Source of the DNA: Eubacteriaceae bacterium
GTDB taxonomy: Bacteria > Bacillota > Clostridia > Peptostreptococcales > Anaerovoracaceae
Reading direction: 5' to 3'
NCBI GenBank assembly: GCA_902362805.1
Contig: CABIXY010000003.1
Coordinates: forward strand, 1-45,944
Length of the DNA: 45,944 bases
The notes under the pieces: generated by a model
What the model was told of the DNA's origin: nothing
Databases searched by the model: none
The model's input: only the letters and a program-made list of their open reading frames with translations
Translations under genes and position numbers: made by a program
Shown: in pieces, positions 9,929 to 17,158 of the stretch
Layout of the letters: every line of letters begins with the position of its first letter
Numbering within the stretch: the stretch's first letter is position 1

Positions 9929-10861
9929 TCATTTGCTCACCGTTGTACCCTTATAATAATGAGTCAGTATTTTTTTGTAATTCTCACCTTTTTTTGCCAT
10001 ACCGTTGGCGCCATATTGGCTCATTCCCACACCATGACCTGATCCACTGCTGGTGATGGTGATTTTTTGACCTTTGAAGGAGATTTTGAACCTGGCAGAG
10101 TAAAGTCCTAAGGCGGATCGTACGTCTACGCCAGAGATGGTTTCCTGCCCTATTTTGATGGTCTTTACACGACCGCCATCTGAGTGGGATTTGATGCGGA
10201 TATTGGAACGTTTAATTTTACCGAAATTCAGTTCGGGCATATGAGCCTTTATTTTCGCGGAAAATGTGCTGATAGACATCGTCTGCTTCTCCTTTTTATG
10301 TGTGGCACCTGGTTCGTAAGAACTGGATACACTGACAAGGTAGGGAAAAGAGCCGGAAAACACTTCCTCTGAGTTTTCTGTCTTGCCGGCACTGGAGGCA
10401 AAATAGAGAGCGTGAGAGGCCAGTTTTCCATCATATAAGAGGACCTGGCTCTTTGTTTCATTTACTGCTTTTTTGACCTTAGCAGAGATGTTGTCACTCC
10501 TATACACCTGACAGTGCACCGTGTCACACAGCTTGGCACCTGAATTGATGCGGCCCAGGGCGTAAGTGCGGCTGGCTACTGATTGGGCTTTCAGCGCCTC
10601 AGGCTCAAAGGCAGCGGGCATTTCAGAGGCGACGACACCCTGAATGTATTTTTCAAAAGGAATCGTCTCGTACTTTTTTTTCGCGGTGATGTAGACTTTC
10701 ACTGTTTCCGGAATTTTGCCTTTGTAGGCGATGCCTTCTTCGTGTTCGACGAGACTGGGAAACAATTGAATGCTTACATAGGGAAGCAGAACGACGAGGA
10801 ACAGCATGCTTGCTATGTAAACTGCCACATGGCGCATATTGATTTTTCTTTGGTGAAACAT
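9929..10861 (-). CDS. spoIID: SpoIID-family lytic transglycosylase (stage II sporulation protein D)
   Basis: 310-aa membrane-anchored peptidoglycan lytic transglycosylase; in sporulating bacteria it works with SpoIIM and SpoIIP in engulfment. One N-terminal transmembrane segment (VAVYIASMLFLVVLLPYVSI, residues 12-31). The catalytic glutamate is Glu80 in VASEMP, followed by FEPEALKAQSVASRTYAL. A CDTVHCQVY segment carries the family cysteines, and the C-terminus has the signature GSGHGVGMSQYGANGMA. AGGAGG lies 9 nt before ATG 10861. It faces murA convergently. The gene points to an endospore-forming ancestry, though spoIIQ or spoIIIA genes are not in view, and a paralogue (SpoIID/LytB) role is possible. 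Confidence 0.92.
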   Translation of the reverse strand: MFHQRKINMRHVAVYIASMLFLVVLLPYVSIQLFPSLVEHEEGIAYKGKIPETVKVYITAKKKYETIPFEKYIQGVVASEMPAAFEPEALKAQSVASRTYALGRINSGAKLCDTVHCQVYRSDNISAKVKKAVNETKSQVLLYDGKLASHALYFASSAGKTENSEEVFSGSFPYLVSVSSSYEPGATHKKEKQTMSISTFSAKIKAHMPELNFGKIKRSNIRIKSHSDGGRVKTIKIGQETISGVDVRSALGLYSARFKISFKGQKITITSSGSGHGVGMSQYGANGMAKKGENYKKILTHYYKGTTVSK

Positions 10862-10895
10862 AAAGCTTATCCTCCTGCTTTAGTCTATGCTGATG

Positions 10896-10924
10896 TGGAC
10901 AAAATAGACGTAAAAGTATATAAT
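10896..10924 (+). promoter_or_regulatory. fbp promoter
   Basis: TGGACA (10896-10901), 17 bp, TATAAT (10919-10924), about 50 bp before the fbp start. Confidence 0.65.
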
Positions 10925-10976
10925 TAAGTGGACAATGATTGGATTTGTCGTATCACAAAAACGAAAGGAAGTATCA

Positions 10977-12926
10977 ATGGCTGATATTAAATTCCTGGAG
11001 CTGCTTTCTAAGGACTATCCCAACATCAAAGCAGCTACAGCAGAAATTATCAATTTGAGTGCAATCCTTGCATTGCCAAAGGGAACAGAGTATTTTTTAA
11101 GCGACCTTCACGGGGAGCATGAAGCTTTTATCCACATGCTGAAGAGCGCTTCTGGCACGGTTAAGAGCAAAATAGATGAGCATTACGGCGGCGTACTCAG
11201 CGAGACCGATCGAGATGACCTGGCAGCGCTGATCTACAATCCGCAGGCGGAGATAAATAGAAGGAAAAAGGGTGAAGGAGACTTTGATAAATGGTGTACC
11301 ACGGTAATTTATCGCCTGGTAACTATCTGCAAGTCAGTTTCAACCAAGTATACCCGGTCTAAGGTGAGAAGGAGATTACCAAAGTATCTGGACTATGCCA
11401 TGGACGAACTGCTGCACGCAGACGACGAGGAGAACAGAGCCCACTATTACAGTGCCATCATCAGCACGGTCGTAGAATGCGACATTGCAGAGGACTTTAT
11501 CATCGAAATGGCAGATGCCATCAGCAATTTGGCTGTGGATCACCTACATATCATCGGTGATATCTTTGACAGAGGCGCCCATCCTGATACAATTATGGAC
11601 TTCTTAATCAACTATCACGATGTGGATTTTCAGTGGGGAAATCATGATATTGTATGGATGGGAGCGGCCACGGGCAATTGGGCCTGTATTGCCAATATCC
11701 TGAGAATGAATATCAGCTATAATAACTTTGATATGTTGGAAATCGGCTATGGAATTAATCTGCGGCCGCTGGCGATTTTTGCAGAGAAGGTTTATGGTGA
11801 CGACCCATGTGAATTCTTTGCACCGCATATACTCGATAGAAATGAATACGATCCCATTGATGAGAGACTGACGGCCAAGATGCATAAAGCCATCGCAATT
11901 TGCCAGTTCAAAGCGGAAGGGCAGCGAATTATGGCGCACCCAGAATACAAGCTGGAGAAACGGCTTCTTCTCGACAAGATCAATTGGCAGGAGGGTACCA
12001 TAGAGGTAGAAGGGGTTGTCTATCCCCTGCGTGATACGAATTTCCCGACGGTGGATCCTGAAAATCCTTATGCGTTTACGGAAGAAGAGCGGGAGGTCAT
12101 GAACTCTCTCGAGGCGTCGATTCTGAATTCCGATAAGCTCCAGGCGCACATCCGTTTTTTATACAGCCACGGTGCTTTATACACAAGAGTAAACGGCAAT
12201 CTGCTGTACCACGGCTGTATTCCGATGACCGATGAAGGGGAGTTTGAAGAGGTTGAAATCAATGGAGGCTGTTACAAAGGCAAGGCGTTGATGGATTATC
12301 TCGATGATCAGGTAAGAAAGGCTTATTTCTCGCCCTCAGAAGCGAAGGAAATCGGCAGGCTGGGGGATTTGATGTGGTATCTCTGGTTGGGCGGAAACTC
12401 GCCGCTCTTCGGCAAAGACAAGATGACGACGTTTGAAAGGCTGTTTATCGCTGACAAAGCTTCTCACAAAGAGCATGTCAGACCGTATTACAAGCTGATT
12501 AAGGAGAGAGGGCCTTGCGAAAAGATTTTGCGGGAATTCGGGCTTGATCCGTCACGCTCAAAGATTCTCAACGGTCATGTGCCAGTCAAAATCAAGGACG
12601 GGGAGAGCCCGATCAAAGGCGGCGGCCTGTTGTATGTCATCGATGGCGGGATTTCAAAAGCTTACCAGAAACAAACCGGAATTGCAGGCTATACTTTCAT
12701 CTTCAACTCCAGATTTATGGCTCTAGCTGAACACAAGCCTTATAAACCATTGAAAGAAGATGGAACGCAGGAGTTTCAGTCTCCAGTTGTGAAGACGGTG
12801 GAGGTGCTGCCTGAGAGGATGATGGTTCTCGATACAGACCAGGGAATCGAGCTGGTAGAGCAAGTCGACAACATAAAACAGCTGGTAGAAGCGTACCGCA
12901 AAGGCATTATCAAAGAACAGTATTAG
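10977..12926 (+). CDS. fbp: fructose-1,6-bisphosphatase, class III
   Basis: Gluconeogenic hydrolysis of fructose-1,6-bisphosphate to fructose-6-phosphate. The Firmicutes-type class III enzyme is about 640-670 aa; this one is 649 aa. It belongs to the calcineurin-like metallophosphatases: SDLHGEHEAF near residues 42-51, GDIFDRGAHPDTIMDF from about 194, and the metal-binding WGNHDIVW from about 220. The C-terminal half has NGHVPVKIKDGESPIKGGG and YVIDGGISKAYQ. I chose ATG 10977 (MADIKFLELL), which has AAAGGAAG upstream, rather than an ATG 14 codons earlier without a good site. It is a single gene between its own promoter and a bidirectional terminator. Confidence 0.95.
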   Translation: MADIKFLELLSKDYPNIKAATAEIINLSAILALPKGTEYFLSDLHGEHEAFIHMLKSASGTVKSKIDEHYGGVLSETDRDDLAALIYNPQAEINRRKKGEGDFDKWCTTVIYRLVTICKSVSTKYTRSKVRRRLPKYLDYAMDELLHADDEENRAHYYSAIISTVVECDIAEDFIIEMADAISNLAVDHLHIIGDIFDRGAHPDTIMDFLINYHDVDFQWGNHDIVWMGAATGNWACIANILRMNISYNNFDMLEIGYGINLRPLAIFAEKVYGDDPCEFFAPHILDRNEYDPIDERLTAKMHKAIAICQFKAEGQRIMAHPEYKLEKRLLLDKINWQEGTIEVEGVVYPLRDTNFPTVDPENPYAFTEEEREVMNSLEASILNSDKLQAHIRFLYSHGALYTRVNGNLLYHGCIPMTDEGEFEEVEINGGCYKGKALMDYLDDQVRKAYFSPSEAKEIGRLGDLMWYLWLGGNSPLFGKDKMTTFERLFIADKASHKEHVRPYYKLIKERGPCEKILREFGLDPSRSKILNGHVPVKIKDGESPIKGGGLLYVIDGGISKAYQKQTGIAGYTFIFNSRFMALAEHKPYKPLKEDGTQEFQSPVVKTVEVLPERMMVLDTDQGIELVEQVDNIKQLVEAYRKGIIKEQY

Positions 12927-12936
12927 AAGTATGAAA

Positions 12937-12968
12937 AAAGCAAGGAGCTTGTCAGTTCCTTGCTTTTG
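12937..12968. terminator. bidirectional terminator between fbp and the lipoprotein gene
   Basis: AAAAGCAAGGA (12937-12947) pairs with TCCTTGCTTTT (12958-12968). T-tracts flank it on both strands, so it serves both convergent genes. Confidence 0.9.
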
Positions 12969-12980
12969 TGAGTTTAAAGA

Positions 12981-13409
12981 TTATTCGCTTTTGAATTCGC
13001 TGTTGCAGAGTTCAGTTCCTTCTTTATCGACGATGATGAACTTCATGCTGATGCCGTCTATTTTCGTGTCTTCTTCAAGTTTTTTGATAGTTGGCTGCAC
13101 AGTTGGCTTCATTGTCTCCATATACTGCTTCATAGCGCTCTTTGTTGCATCCAGGTTAGACTTCTCAACAGTTTGATCTAATTTACATGAGAAAGTTATA
13201 GTATTTTCTTTTACTTCTACAGTAGCATCCATGCCACTCTTAGACATGGTATTTGCAGTGTTATCTAATGTTTCCTGTTCGCTTGGATTATCGTTGATGT
13301 ACTCCTCCAGGTTTGACGGACCGCCACATCCGGTGAGCAGAGCCATCATTGACAGAGTCAGTATTAGCATGATACTCGTTAATAAAACTTTTGATGATTT
13401 CTTATTCAT
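12981..13409 (-). CDS. small lipoprotein (DUF4854-like)
   Basis: 142 aa. A signal peptide with lipobox (MMALLTGCGG, Cys at about residue 28) indicates lipid anchoring on the outer face of the membrane. The mature part is acidic and helical (NLEEYINDNPSEQETLDNTA), then a strand with VEVKENTITFSC, and ends with a FIIVDKEGTELCNSEFK element. The layout fits the DUF4854 family of uncharacterised clostridial and listerial lipoproteins. I recognise it by pattern, not alignment. GGAG lies 7 nt before the ATG. The function is unknown. Confidence 0.8.
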   Translation of the reverse strand: MNKKSSKVLLTSIMLILTLSMMALLTGCGGPSNLEEYINDNPSEQETLDNTANTMSKSGMDATVEVKENTITFSCKLDQTVEKSNLDATKSAMKQYMETMKPTVQPTIKKLEEDTKIDGISMKFIIVDKEGTELCNSEFKSE

Positions 13410-13447
13410 ATCGCATTCTCCTTTGTAAAAATATTAATCGTACGTAC

Positions 13448-13476
13448 ATTATAAAGTTTATCAGCAGGTTGTACAA
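13448..13476 (-). promoter_or_regulatory. promoter of the lipoprotein gene
   Basis: On the minus strand: TTGTAC (13476-13471), 17 bp, TATAAT (13453-13448), about 40 bp before the ATG. A CGTACGTAC palindrome-like run follows the -10 box. Confidence 0.6.
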
Positions 13477-13633
13477 GCAATATTTAATGAGGACCTGAAG
13501 AGTAATCGAAAAGTAACCGCAGTAAGTAAAAAATATTATTCGGACCATGGAGGAACCCTTTGTAGTACATTTTTTTCGTAAATGGCATCTGCAAAGTCTC
13601 CTGTTAACCCCTATTGCCGTGAAAAGACGTAAA

Positions 13634-13762
13634 AGCACCTAAAGAATTTACGGACTGCAAAGGGAGCGCCCCTGTCACAGAGGCTGTAACCGTTGAAACT
13701 TCGTCTTAGCTTTTGACTAGGGCAACGTTATGACACTATAGTAACGGAAAGATTTAGGTGTT
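13634..13762. other. structured intergenic segment, possible non-coding RNA
   Basis: The gene-free stretch 13477-13851 contains AGCACCTAAA (13634-13643) pairing with TTTAGGTGTT (13753-13762), 10 pairs, around about 109 nt. That inner stretch can form further hairpins (GTCACAG/CTGTAAC with one mismatch, CGTTG/CAACG). GTGTTATTGGCACTTTTT follows. I do not match it to a known riboswitch or RNA family. The strand is uncertain: plus would be a free RNA before the tRNA, minus would be far upstream of the lipoprotein gene. Confidence 0.35.
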
Positions 13763-13851
13763 ATTGGCACTTTTTGATGAAATGACGGGTAAAGCTTTCA
13801 ACGATCATTTTTGAAGCAGAAGTATAGATTTCAGAACAATGATTTTCCATA

Positions 13852-13880
13852 TTGACAAAGCCGTTGACATTAGTTATACT
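13852..13880 (+). promoter_or_regulatory. tRNA-Arg promoter
   Basis: Consensus TTGACA (13852-13857), 17 bp, TATACT (13875-13880), about 30 bp before the tRNA. A second TTGACA starts at 13864 but has no well-spaced -10. Confidence 0.8.
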
Positions 13881-13911
13881 AATATAGTACGAAATTTCAT
13901 TACATGTACAT

Positions 13912-13988
13912 GCGCCATTAGCTCAATTGGATAGAGTCGCGCACTACGAATGCGAAGGTTGGGGGTTCGAGTCCCTCATGGCGCACCA
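13912..13988 (+). tRNA. tRNA-Arg (anticodon ACG), CCA encoded
   Basis: Acceptor arms GCGCCAT/ATGGCGC are perfectly paired. The D-arm is GCTC-AATTGGATA-GAGT, the anticodon loop CTACGAA gives ACG, and the T-arm is GGGGG-TTCGAGT-CCCTC. The 3' CCA is encoded at 13986-13988. Anticodon ACG reads CGN arginine codons after A34-to-inosine editing. The anticodon stem GCGCA/TGCGA has a G-A opposition at its outer pair. The prophage integrase gene begins just downstream, so the 3' end of this tRNA is the likely attachment core and was left intact by integration. Confidence 0.95.
13960..13988. other. probable left attachment site (attL core) in tRNA 3' end
   Basis: Inferred. Tyrosine-integrase prophages often recombine in the T-arm and acceptor 3' half of a tRNA and restore it. 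The integrase lies 85 bp away, reading toward the tRNA. The matching attR copy should be at the other prophage end, outside this window, so the exact core cannot be defined. Confidence 0.55.
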
Positions 13989-14021
13989 AAAACCCTGTAA
14001 TTGCAACGGTTACAGGGTTTT
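13989..14021. terminator. bidirectional terminator after tRNA-Arg
   Basis: AAAACCCTGTAA (13989-14000) pairs perfectly with TTACAGGGTTTT (14010-14021), with T-tracts on both strands. It can end the tRNA transcript and the convergent integrase transcript. Confidence 0.88.
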
Positions 14022-14073
14022 GTTTTGCTCTTTTTGTAGTCTATTTTTTGCGCTTTCCCATGATTTTCCCATG

Positions 14074-15243
14074 CTAGGAATTGAATGCGCTTGTAAGCTT
14101 CTCTACAGCTTCCAGTCTTTCCTCATGAGCGATATTGATATAATACTTTTGAGTTACGCTGATGGATGAATGTCCGAGTAGCACAGAAGCGGTCTGGATA
14201 GGCACGCCCATTGAGCAAAGCTTTGTTGCAAAGGTGTGTCGATAGGTATGAATGCCTTTTGCCTGGACGGCGATACGCTGATATAACCTGACAAGCGATC
14301 TGGTCACATTTTTCCTGTCGAGATAACCCCCGCTGTTGGTGGTGAAGAGGTAGTCTGTCCGGTACCCATTTTTCAGCATATCCTCACGGTGTCGTGCAGT
14401 GTGAATCTTTAATTCTTTCAGGACAGTTTCGTTCAACGGAACATCGCGGACAGAGTTATATTTTGGCTGTGTGAATATGAATTCATGGCTAATGACCTTC
14501 CCATCTTCATAGAGCGCCTTATATTGCAGCTGCCTTCTGACATGAAGCGTATTTTCTTCAATATCATCATATCTAACTGCCAGCAGTTCACTGATACGCA
14601 GTCCTGTGTTCAAGGCAAGGATAATCAAAAAGCGTAAAGGGTGATTTTGAGACTCTGAAAGGATTTTTTTCACTTCTTCATCTTCCCATATGATTATATC
14701 GTTATTGTCGCTTAAATCGTCCGTTTTAGGCTTCCTTTTACTTTCTTTTTCCGGCAGTGTCAACGTGGACGTGATATTACGGCCATAGCCTTCATGCTCC
14801 ACATATTTGTAAAAGAGTTTCATGAGATTATTGATAGACTTCAATGCACCGGGCGCACAATCTAACGTATTGTATAACGCCTGAAGGTCAGCACTTCTGA
14901 TTTGATCTAAAGGAAGCCCCGCGACCCTGGAGGTTTTGATGTATTTATTCCAGGCATTGATATAGTTTTCTTTTGTGCCGTGAGAATAGTTTGTGTCCGG
15001 CAGGAATACGTTGGTGATGAAGTGATCAGCCATGATACCGAAATACTGGTTGTCTTTCACTATTCCAGCTTCACGTTTAGCCATATAGGCCTCGTACTTA
15101 CGCTCTGCATCACTTTTATTCTTTCCATAGAAGTCCTTGTTATCGTCCACCCAGACGCCCTTCTTGTTCAGCTTCTTTCCGACCTTACGGCGGATTCTGT
15201 AATAAGGGACGCCGTTTTTCATACAGTTGGTTTTGCTGGCCAT
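14074..15243 (-). CDS. int: phage integrase, tyrosine recombinase
   Basis: 389-aa site-specific recombinase of the lambda-integrase family that inserts and excises the prophage. An N-terminal AP2-like arm-binding region (YYRIRRKVGKKLNKKGVW) is followed by a SAM-like core-binding domain (about 65-160). The catalytic domain has Arg216 (NTGLRISELL), His332-x-x-Arg335 (HTYRHTF), His358 (LLGHSS) and the nucleophile Tyr367 (SVTQKYY). I chose ATG 15243 (MASKTNC) for its AAGGAGTG site; a longer frame would run through the leader hairpins. It reads toward tRNA-Arg. Its leader carries a terminator that may be regulated. Confidence 0.95.
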   Translation of the reverse strand: MASKTNCMKNGVPYYRIRRKVGKKLNKKGVWVDDNKDFYGKNKSDAERKYEAYMAKREAGIVKDNQYFGIMADHFITNVFLPDTNYSHGTKENYINAWNKYIKTSRVAGLPLDQIRSADLQALYNTLDCAPGALKSINNLMKLFYKYVEHEGYGRNITSTLTLPEKESKRKPKTDDLSDNNDIIIWEDEEVKKILSESQNHPLRFLIILALNTGLRISELLAVRYDDIEENTLHVRRQLQYKALYEDGKVISHEFIFTQPKYNSVRDVPLNETVLKELKIHTARHREDMLKNGYRTDYLFTTNSGGYLDRKNVTRSLVRLYQRIAVQAKGIHTYRHTFATKLCSMGVPIQTASVLLGHSSISVTQKYYINIAHEERLEAVEKLTSAFNS

Positions 15244-15268
15244 GTGCTCACACTCCTTTTGAAGGGTA

Positions 15269-15347
15269 TAAAAAACCCTAAAACTTGAATTTTTAGGGTT
15301 GCGATGATACAATGTAATTGCGAGTTACGGTTGTATTATTGCAACCC
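15269..15347 (-). promoter_or_regulatory. integrase leader: terminator with overlapping alternative hairpin
   Basis: Read on the minus strand. A perfect 10-bp terminator stem AACCCTAAAA (15300-15291) / TTTTAGGGTT (15283-15274) with loop ATTCAAG runs into TTTTA, about 25 nt before the int start. Just upstream, GGGTTGC (15347-15341) pairs with GCAACCC (15302-15296), whose last bases are the 5' arm of the terminator, so the two structures exclude each other. The upstream hairpin is stabilised by inner ATACAA/TTGTAT and GTAA/TTAC pairs. This is the geometry of an attenuator. The effector is unknown, and I could not fix a minus-strand promoter. Confidence 0.6.
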
Positions 15348-15381
15348 AGTTACATTAGCTCCTGCCTCGGCAGGGGTTTTT
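15285..15381 (+). ncRNA. candidate plus-strand small RNA antisense to the int leader
   Basis: A plus-strand promoter match TTGAAT (15285-15290), 17 bp, TACAAT (15308-15313) would start an RNA near 15320. This would end at a strong terminator: CCTGCC-TC-GGCAGG (15361-15374) followed by GGTTTTTGTTTT. No plus-strand gene explains this terminator. The roughly 60-nt RNA would be complementary to the upstream hairpin of the integrase leader. The inference rests on sequence elements only. Confidence 0.4.
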
Positions 15382-15388
15382 GTTTTAT

Positions 15389-16195
15389 TTAGAAAGTGTA
15401 TTTTACCCAATATTGTTTGTAGGCTGAGTTGTAGATATAATTGCTGAATGACGTCAGATCTTCCGGAGCTAAGATGAATTCATACATTGTGGCACTTCCG
15501 CCATTATATAACTCTACGTCTGCAGCAGTCTGATAACCCAATTCATCACTCATAGTCAGCCCGTCCATAGATGGGAGAGATGCATTGCAATTACCGTTAT
15601 ACAGACCATAAGAATTGATGATTGACAATCCTGATAGGGAAACATCTTCGTATCCGGATTTTGCCTTTACTTCATATTCAATTCCCACTAATTTTTTCCC
15701 TACAAATGACTCAGCATCATATTCCTGATGAAAACGCCATGAATCTGGGTCGAGTGTTTTATACCAGCTCTCTGCCTCAGCTCCTGAACAGATTTTATTT
15801 ACCTTGAAGTACATTGTACCATCAGAAGTTTTTATCGTAATACCCTTGGTAGGGTCAGCTGGCTTCTGTCTGCTGCCAGTTGCATATTTGACCGTCACTT
15901 TGCAGGTGTACTTCTTTTTCCCTATTTTTCCTGTGATAGTTGTAGTGCCGGCTTTCTTTGCGGTAATCTTTGCAGATGCCTTACCTGTTGACTTTACTGT
16001 TGCAACTGTTTTTTTGCTGCTTGTCCAAATCACTTTCTTTGAGGCATTCAGAACTTTTATAGTTGACGTCTTGCCAGCATAAAGCGACAGAGATTTTTTG
16101 TTGATCTTCACGGTTGCGGCAGAGGCAAACACAGTCGTTGTTGCAATCAATGCCATTGCTACGATCAGGGTTACGATTAGATTAATCTTTTTCAT
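15389..16195 (-). CDS. secreted protein with Ig-like (Big2-type) domain, prophage accessory gene
   Basis: 268 aa from ATG 16195 (MKKINLIVT), preceded by AGAAAGAAGG. The N-terminal signal peptide probably ends at VFASA. Residues about 28-100 look like a bacterial Ig-like Big2 repeat: KINKKSLSLYAGKTSTIKVL, WTSSKKTVATVKSTG, ITAKKAGTTTITG. The C-terminal half (ITIKTSDGTMYFKVNKICSG onward) is not recognised. The gene sits between integrase and repressor on the minus strand, a usual place for lysogenic conversion genes expressed from a resident prophage. It is probably exported and cell-surface or extracellular; the role is unknown. An 8-bp inverted repeat ACATTAAT/ATTAATGT (16216-16240) lies just upstream. 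Confidence 0.82.
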   Translation of the reverse strand: MKKINLIVTLIVAMALIATTTVFASAATVKINKKSLSLYAGKTSTIKVLNASKKVIWTSSKKTVATVKSTGKASAKITAKKAGTTTITGKIGKKKYTCKVTVKYATGSRQKPADPTKGITIKTSDGTMYFKVNKICSGAEAESWYKTLDPDSWRFHQEYDAESFVGKKLVGIEYEVKAKSGYEDVSLSGLSIINSYGLYNGNCNASLPSMDGLTMSDELGYQTAADVELYNGGSATMYEFILAPEDLTSFSNYIYNSAYKQYWVKYTF

Positions 16196-16324
16196 TTTGA
16201 ACCTTCTTTCTTTTAACATTAATTTTGTTACGATTAATGTAGCGCAATAGGACAATATTTTTTGAGGATGATAGGAAATGATACTTTCGTCGAATTTTAC
16301 TGCAAGGAAGTGAAATGTTTAATG

Positions 16325-16825
16325 CTAATCGTTTGCAAAATTGTCATCTACATAATTCGCTATTTGATTTTTTGACTTCAATATTTTAGCAGTCTGGATG
16401 ATTGTATCAACTTCCGATTCGCAAAATTTTTGCCCGATTAGCAAATATAAGGCTTCTGCGAGCATTCCTCGCCCTTTTTGCTGCCTACATTTAACTTCTT
16501 CTGCAATCGCTAGTAACTTCTGACTCTCTTGATAGCCTTCTTTTAACACACTTAATTCTTTTTGCTTCTCATAATAGTCCTGTTCGAGTCTGGTTAACTC
16601 ATTTGCCGTTTCGCGAGCTTCGCTGTTAATCATTGATATTAATACCTCGATAGGAACATCAAGTGCAAACGCAATTTTTTGTAATATATCACTTCGAACA
16701 TTACTGCTATCACGTTTCGTAATTGCATAAAGTGTATTTGCTGATATTCCAGTCTTTTCGGACAACTGTCTTATTGTCATATCATGTTGATCCAGTAATT
16801 GCTTTAAAATTGTTCCAAAACCCAT
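16325..16825 (-). CDS. XRE-family repressor with coiled-coil C-terminus
   Basis: 166 aa. Residues about 5-65 form a Cro/CI-type helix-turn-helix (MTIRQLSEKTGISANTLYAI, then KIAFALDVPIEVLISM). The second half is a long charged helix (TRLEQDYYEKQKELSVLKEG) likely to give a coiled coil for dimerisation, and there is no peptidase domain. AAGGAG precedes the ATG. It faces a rightward promoter with TTAGTACAAA repeats, its probable operators. It is one of two separate repressor genes in this region. Which one maintains lysogeny is not decided by sequence. Confidence 0.88.
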   Translation of the reverse strand: MGFGTILKQLLDQHDMTIRQLSEKTGISANTLYAITKRDSSNVRSDILQKIAFALDVPIEVLISMINSEARETANELTRLEQDYYEKQKELSVLKEGYQESQKLLAIAEEVKCRQQKGRGMLAEALYLLIGQKFCESEVDTIIQTAKILKSKNQIANYVDDNFAND

Positions 16826-16893
16826 GTAACGAATCTCCTTTGCCTTAATATGATGATTTTTTAAAAATTTGCATAGATGATAAAATCTTGCAC

Positions 16894-16984
16894 TTTGTAC
16901 TAAAAATTATCACATAATTAGTACAAACTTATCAGAAATATTGACATATGCACTAAAATATGGTTTAATACTAATTAGTACAAA
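16894..16984. promoter_or_regulatory. operator set A: three TTAGTACAAA-type sites
   Basis: TTTGTACTAA at 16894-16903, and the inverse TTAGTACAAA at 16918-16927 and 16975-16984. The third overlaps the end of the rightward promoter -10 region, and the first two lie on the repressor side. They are probably bound by the 166-aa XRE protein encoded at 16325-16825. Confidence 0.6.
16941..16969 (+). promoter_or_regulatory. rightward promoter of lysogeny module A
   Basis: TTGACA (16941-16946), 17 bp, TTTAAT (16964-16969), followed by operator TTAGTACAAA. It drives the 36-aa ORF at 17042. Confidence 0.7.
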
Positions 16985-17041
16985 CGCACTAACTGAATGA
17001 AGCAAATGAACGGTAATTTACTTGGCCGAGGGAGGAATATG

Positions 17042-17152
17042 ATGAATCACAAAGAAACACTACTTAAAATGATTGAAGGTATTGAAAGTGAGATTTTTTT
17101 AAAGTTTCTGTGTAATCTGATTGAATCATTCAAGAAGACTTGGGGCTATTAA
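17042..17152 (+). CDS. 36-residue phage micro-protein
   Basis: Start ATG 17042 (or the adjoining ATG 17039), with GGGAGG just upstream. The peptide is mostly one amphipathic helix: MNHKETLLKMIEGIESEI, then FLKFLCNLIESFKKTWGY. It is driven by a consensus promoter flanked by TTAGTACAAA sites and ends inside a bidirectional terminator shared with the convergent repressor at 17149. So the rightward transcript seems devoted to this peptide alone. The function is unknown; regulation of one of the flanking repressors is possible. Confidence 0.6.
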   Translation: MNHKETLLKMIEGIESEIFLKFLCNLIESFKKTWGY

Positions 17153-17158
17153 AGCCCC
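17142..17158. terminator. bidirectional terminator overlapping two stop codons
   Basis: GGGGCT (17142-17147), loop ATTAA, AGCCCC (17153-17158), then TTCTTCTTC. It covers the stop of the 36-aa ORF (plus) and of the 116-aa repressor (minus). Confidence 0.6.

Noticed and set aside
13231..13428. Plus-strand ORF opposite the lipoprotein gene
   Set aside because: Shadow of the minus-strand lipoprotein gene, which has promoter, ribosome binding site and lipobox.
15361..15381. Terminator for the minus-strand secreted protein gene
   Set aside because: The T-run is on the plus strand side, so it would stop plus-strand transcription, not the minus-strand gene.
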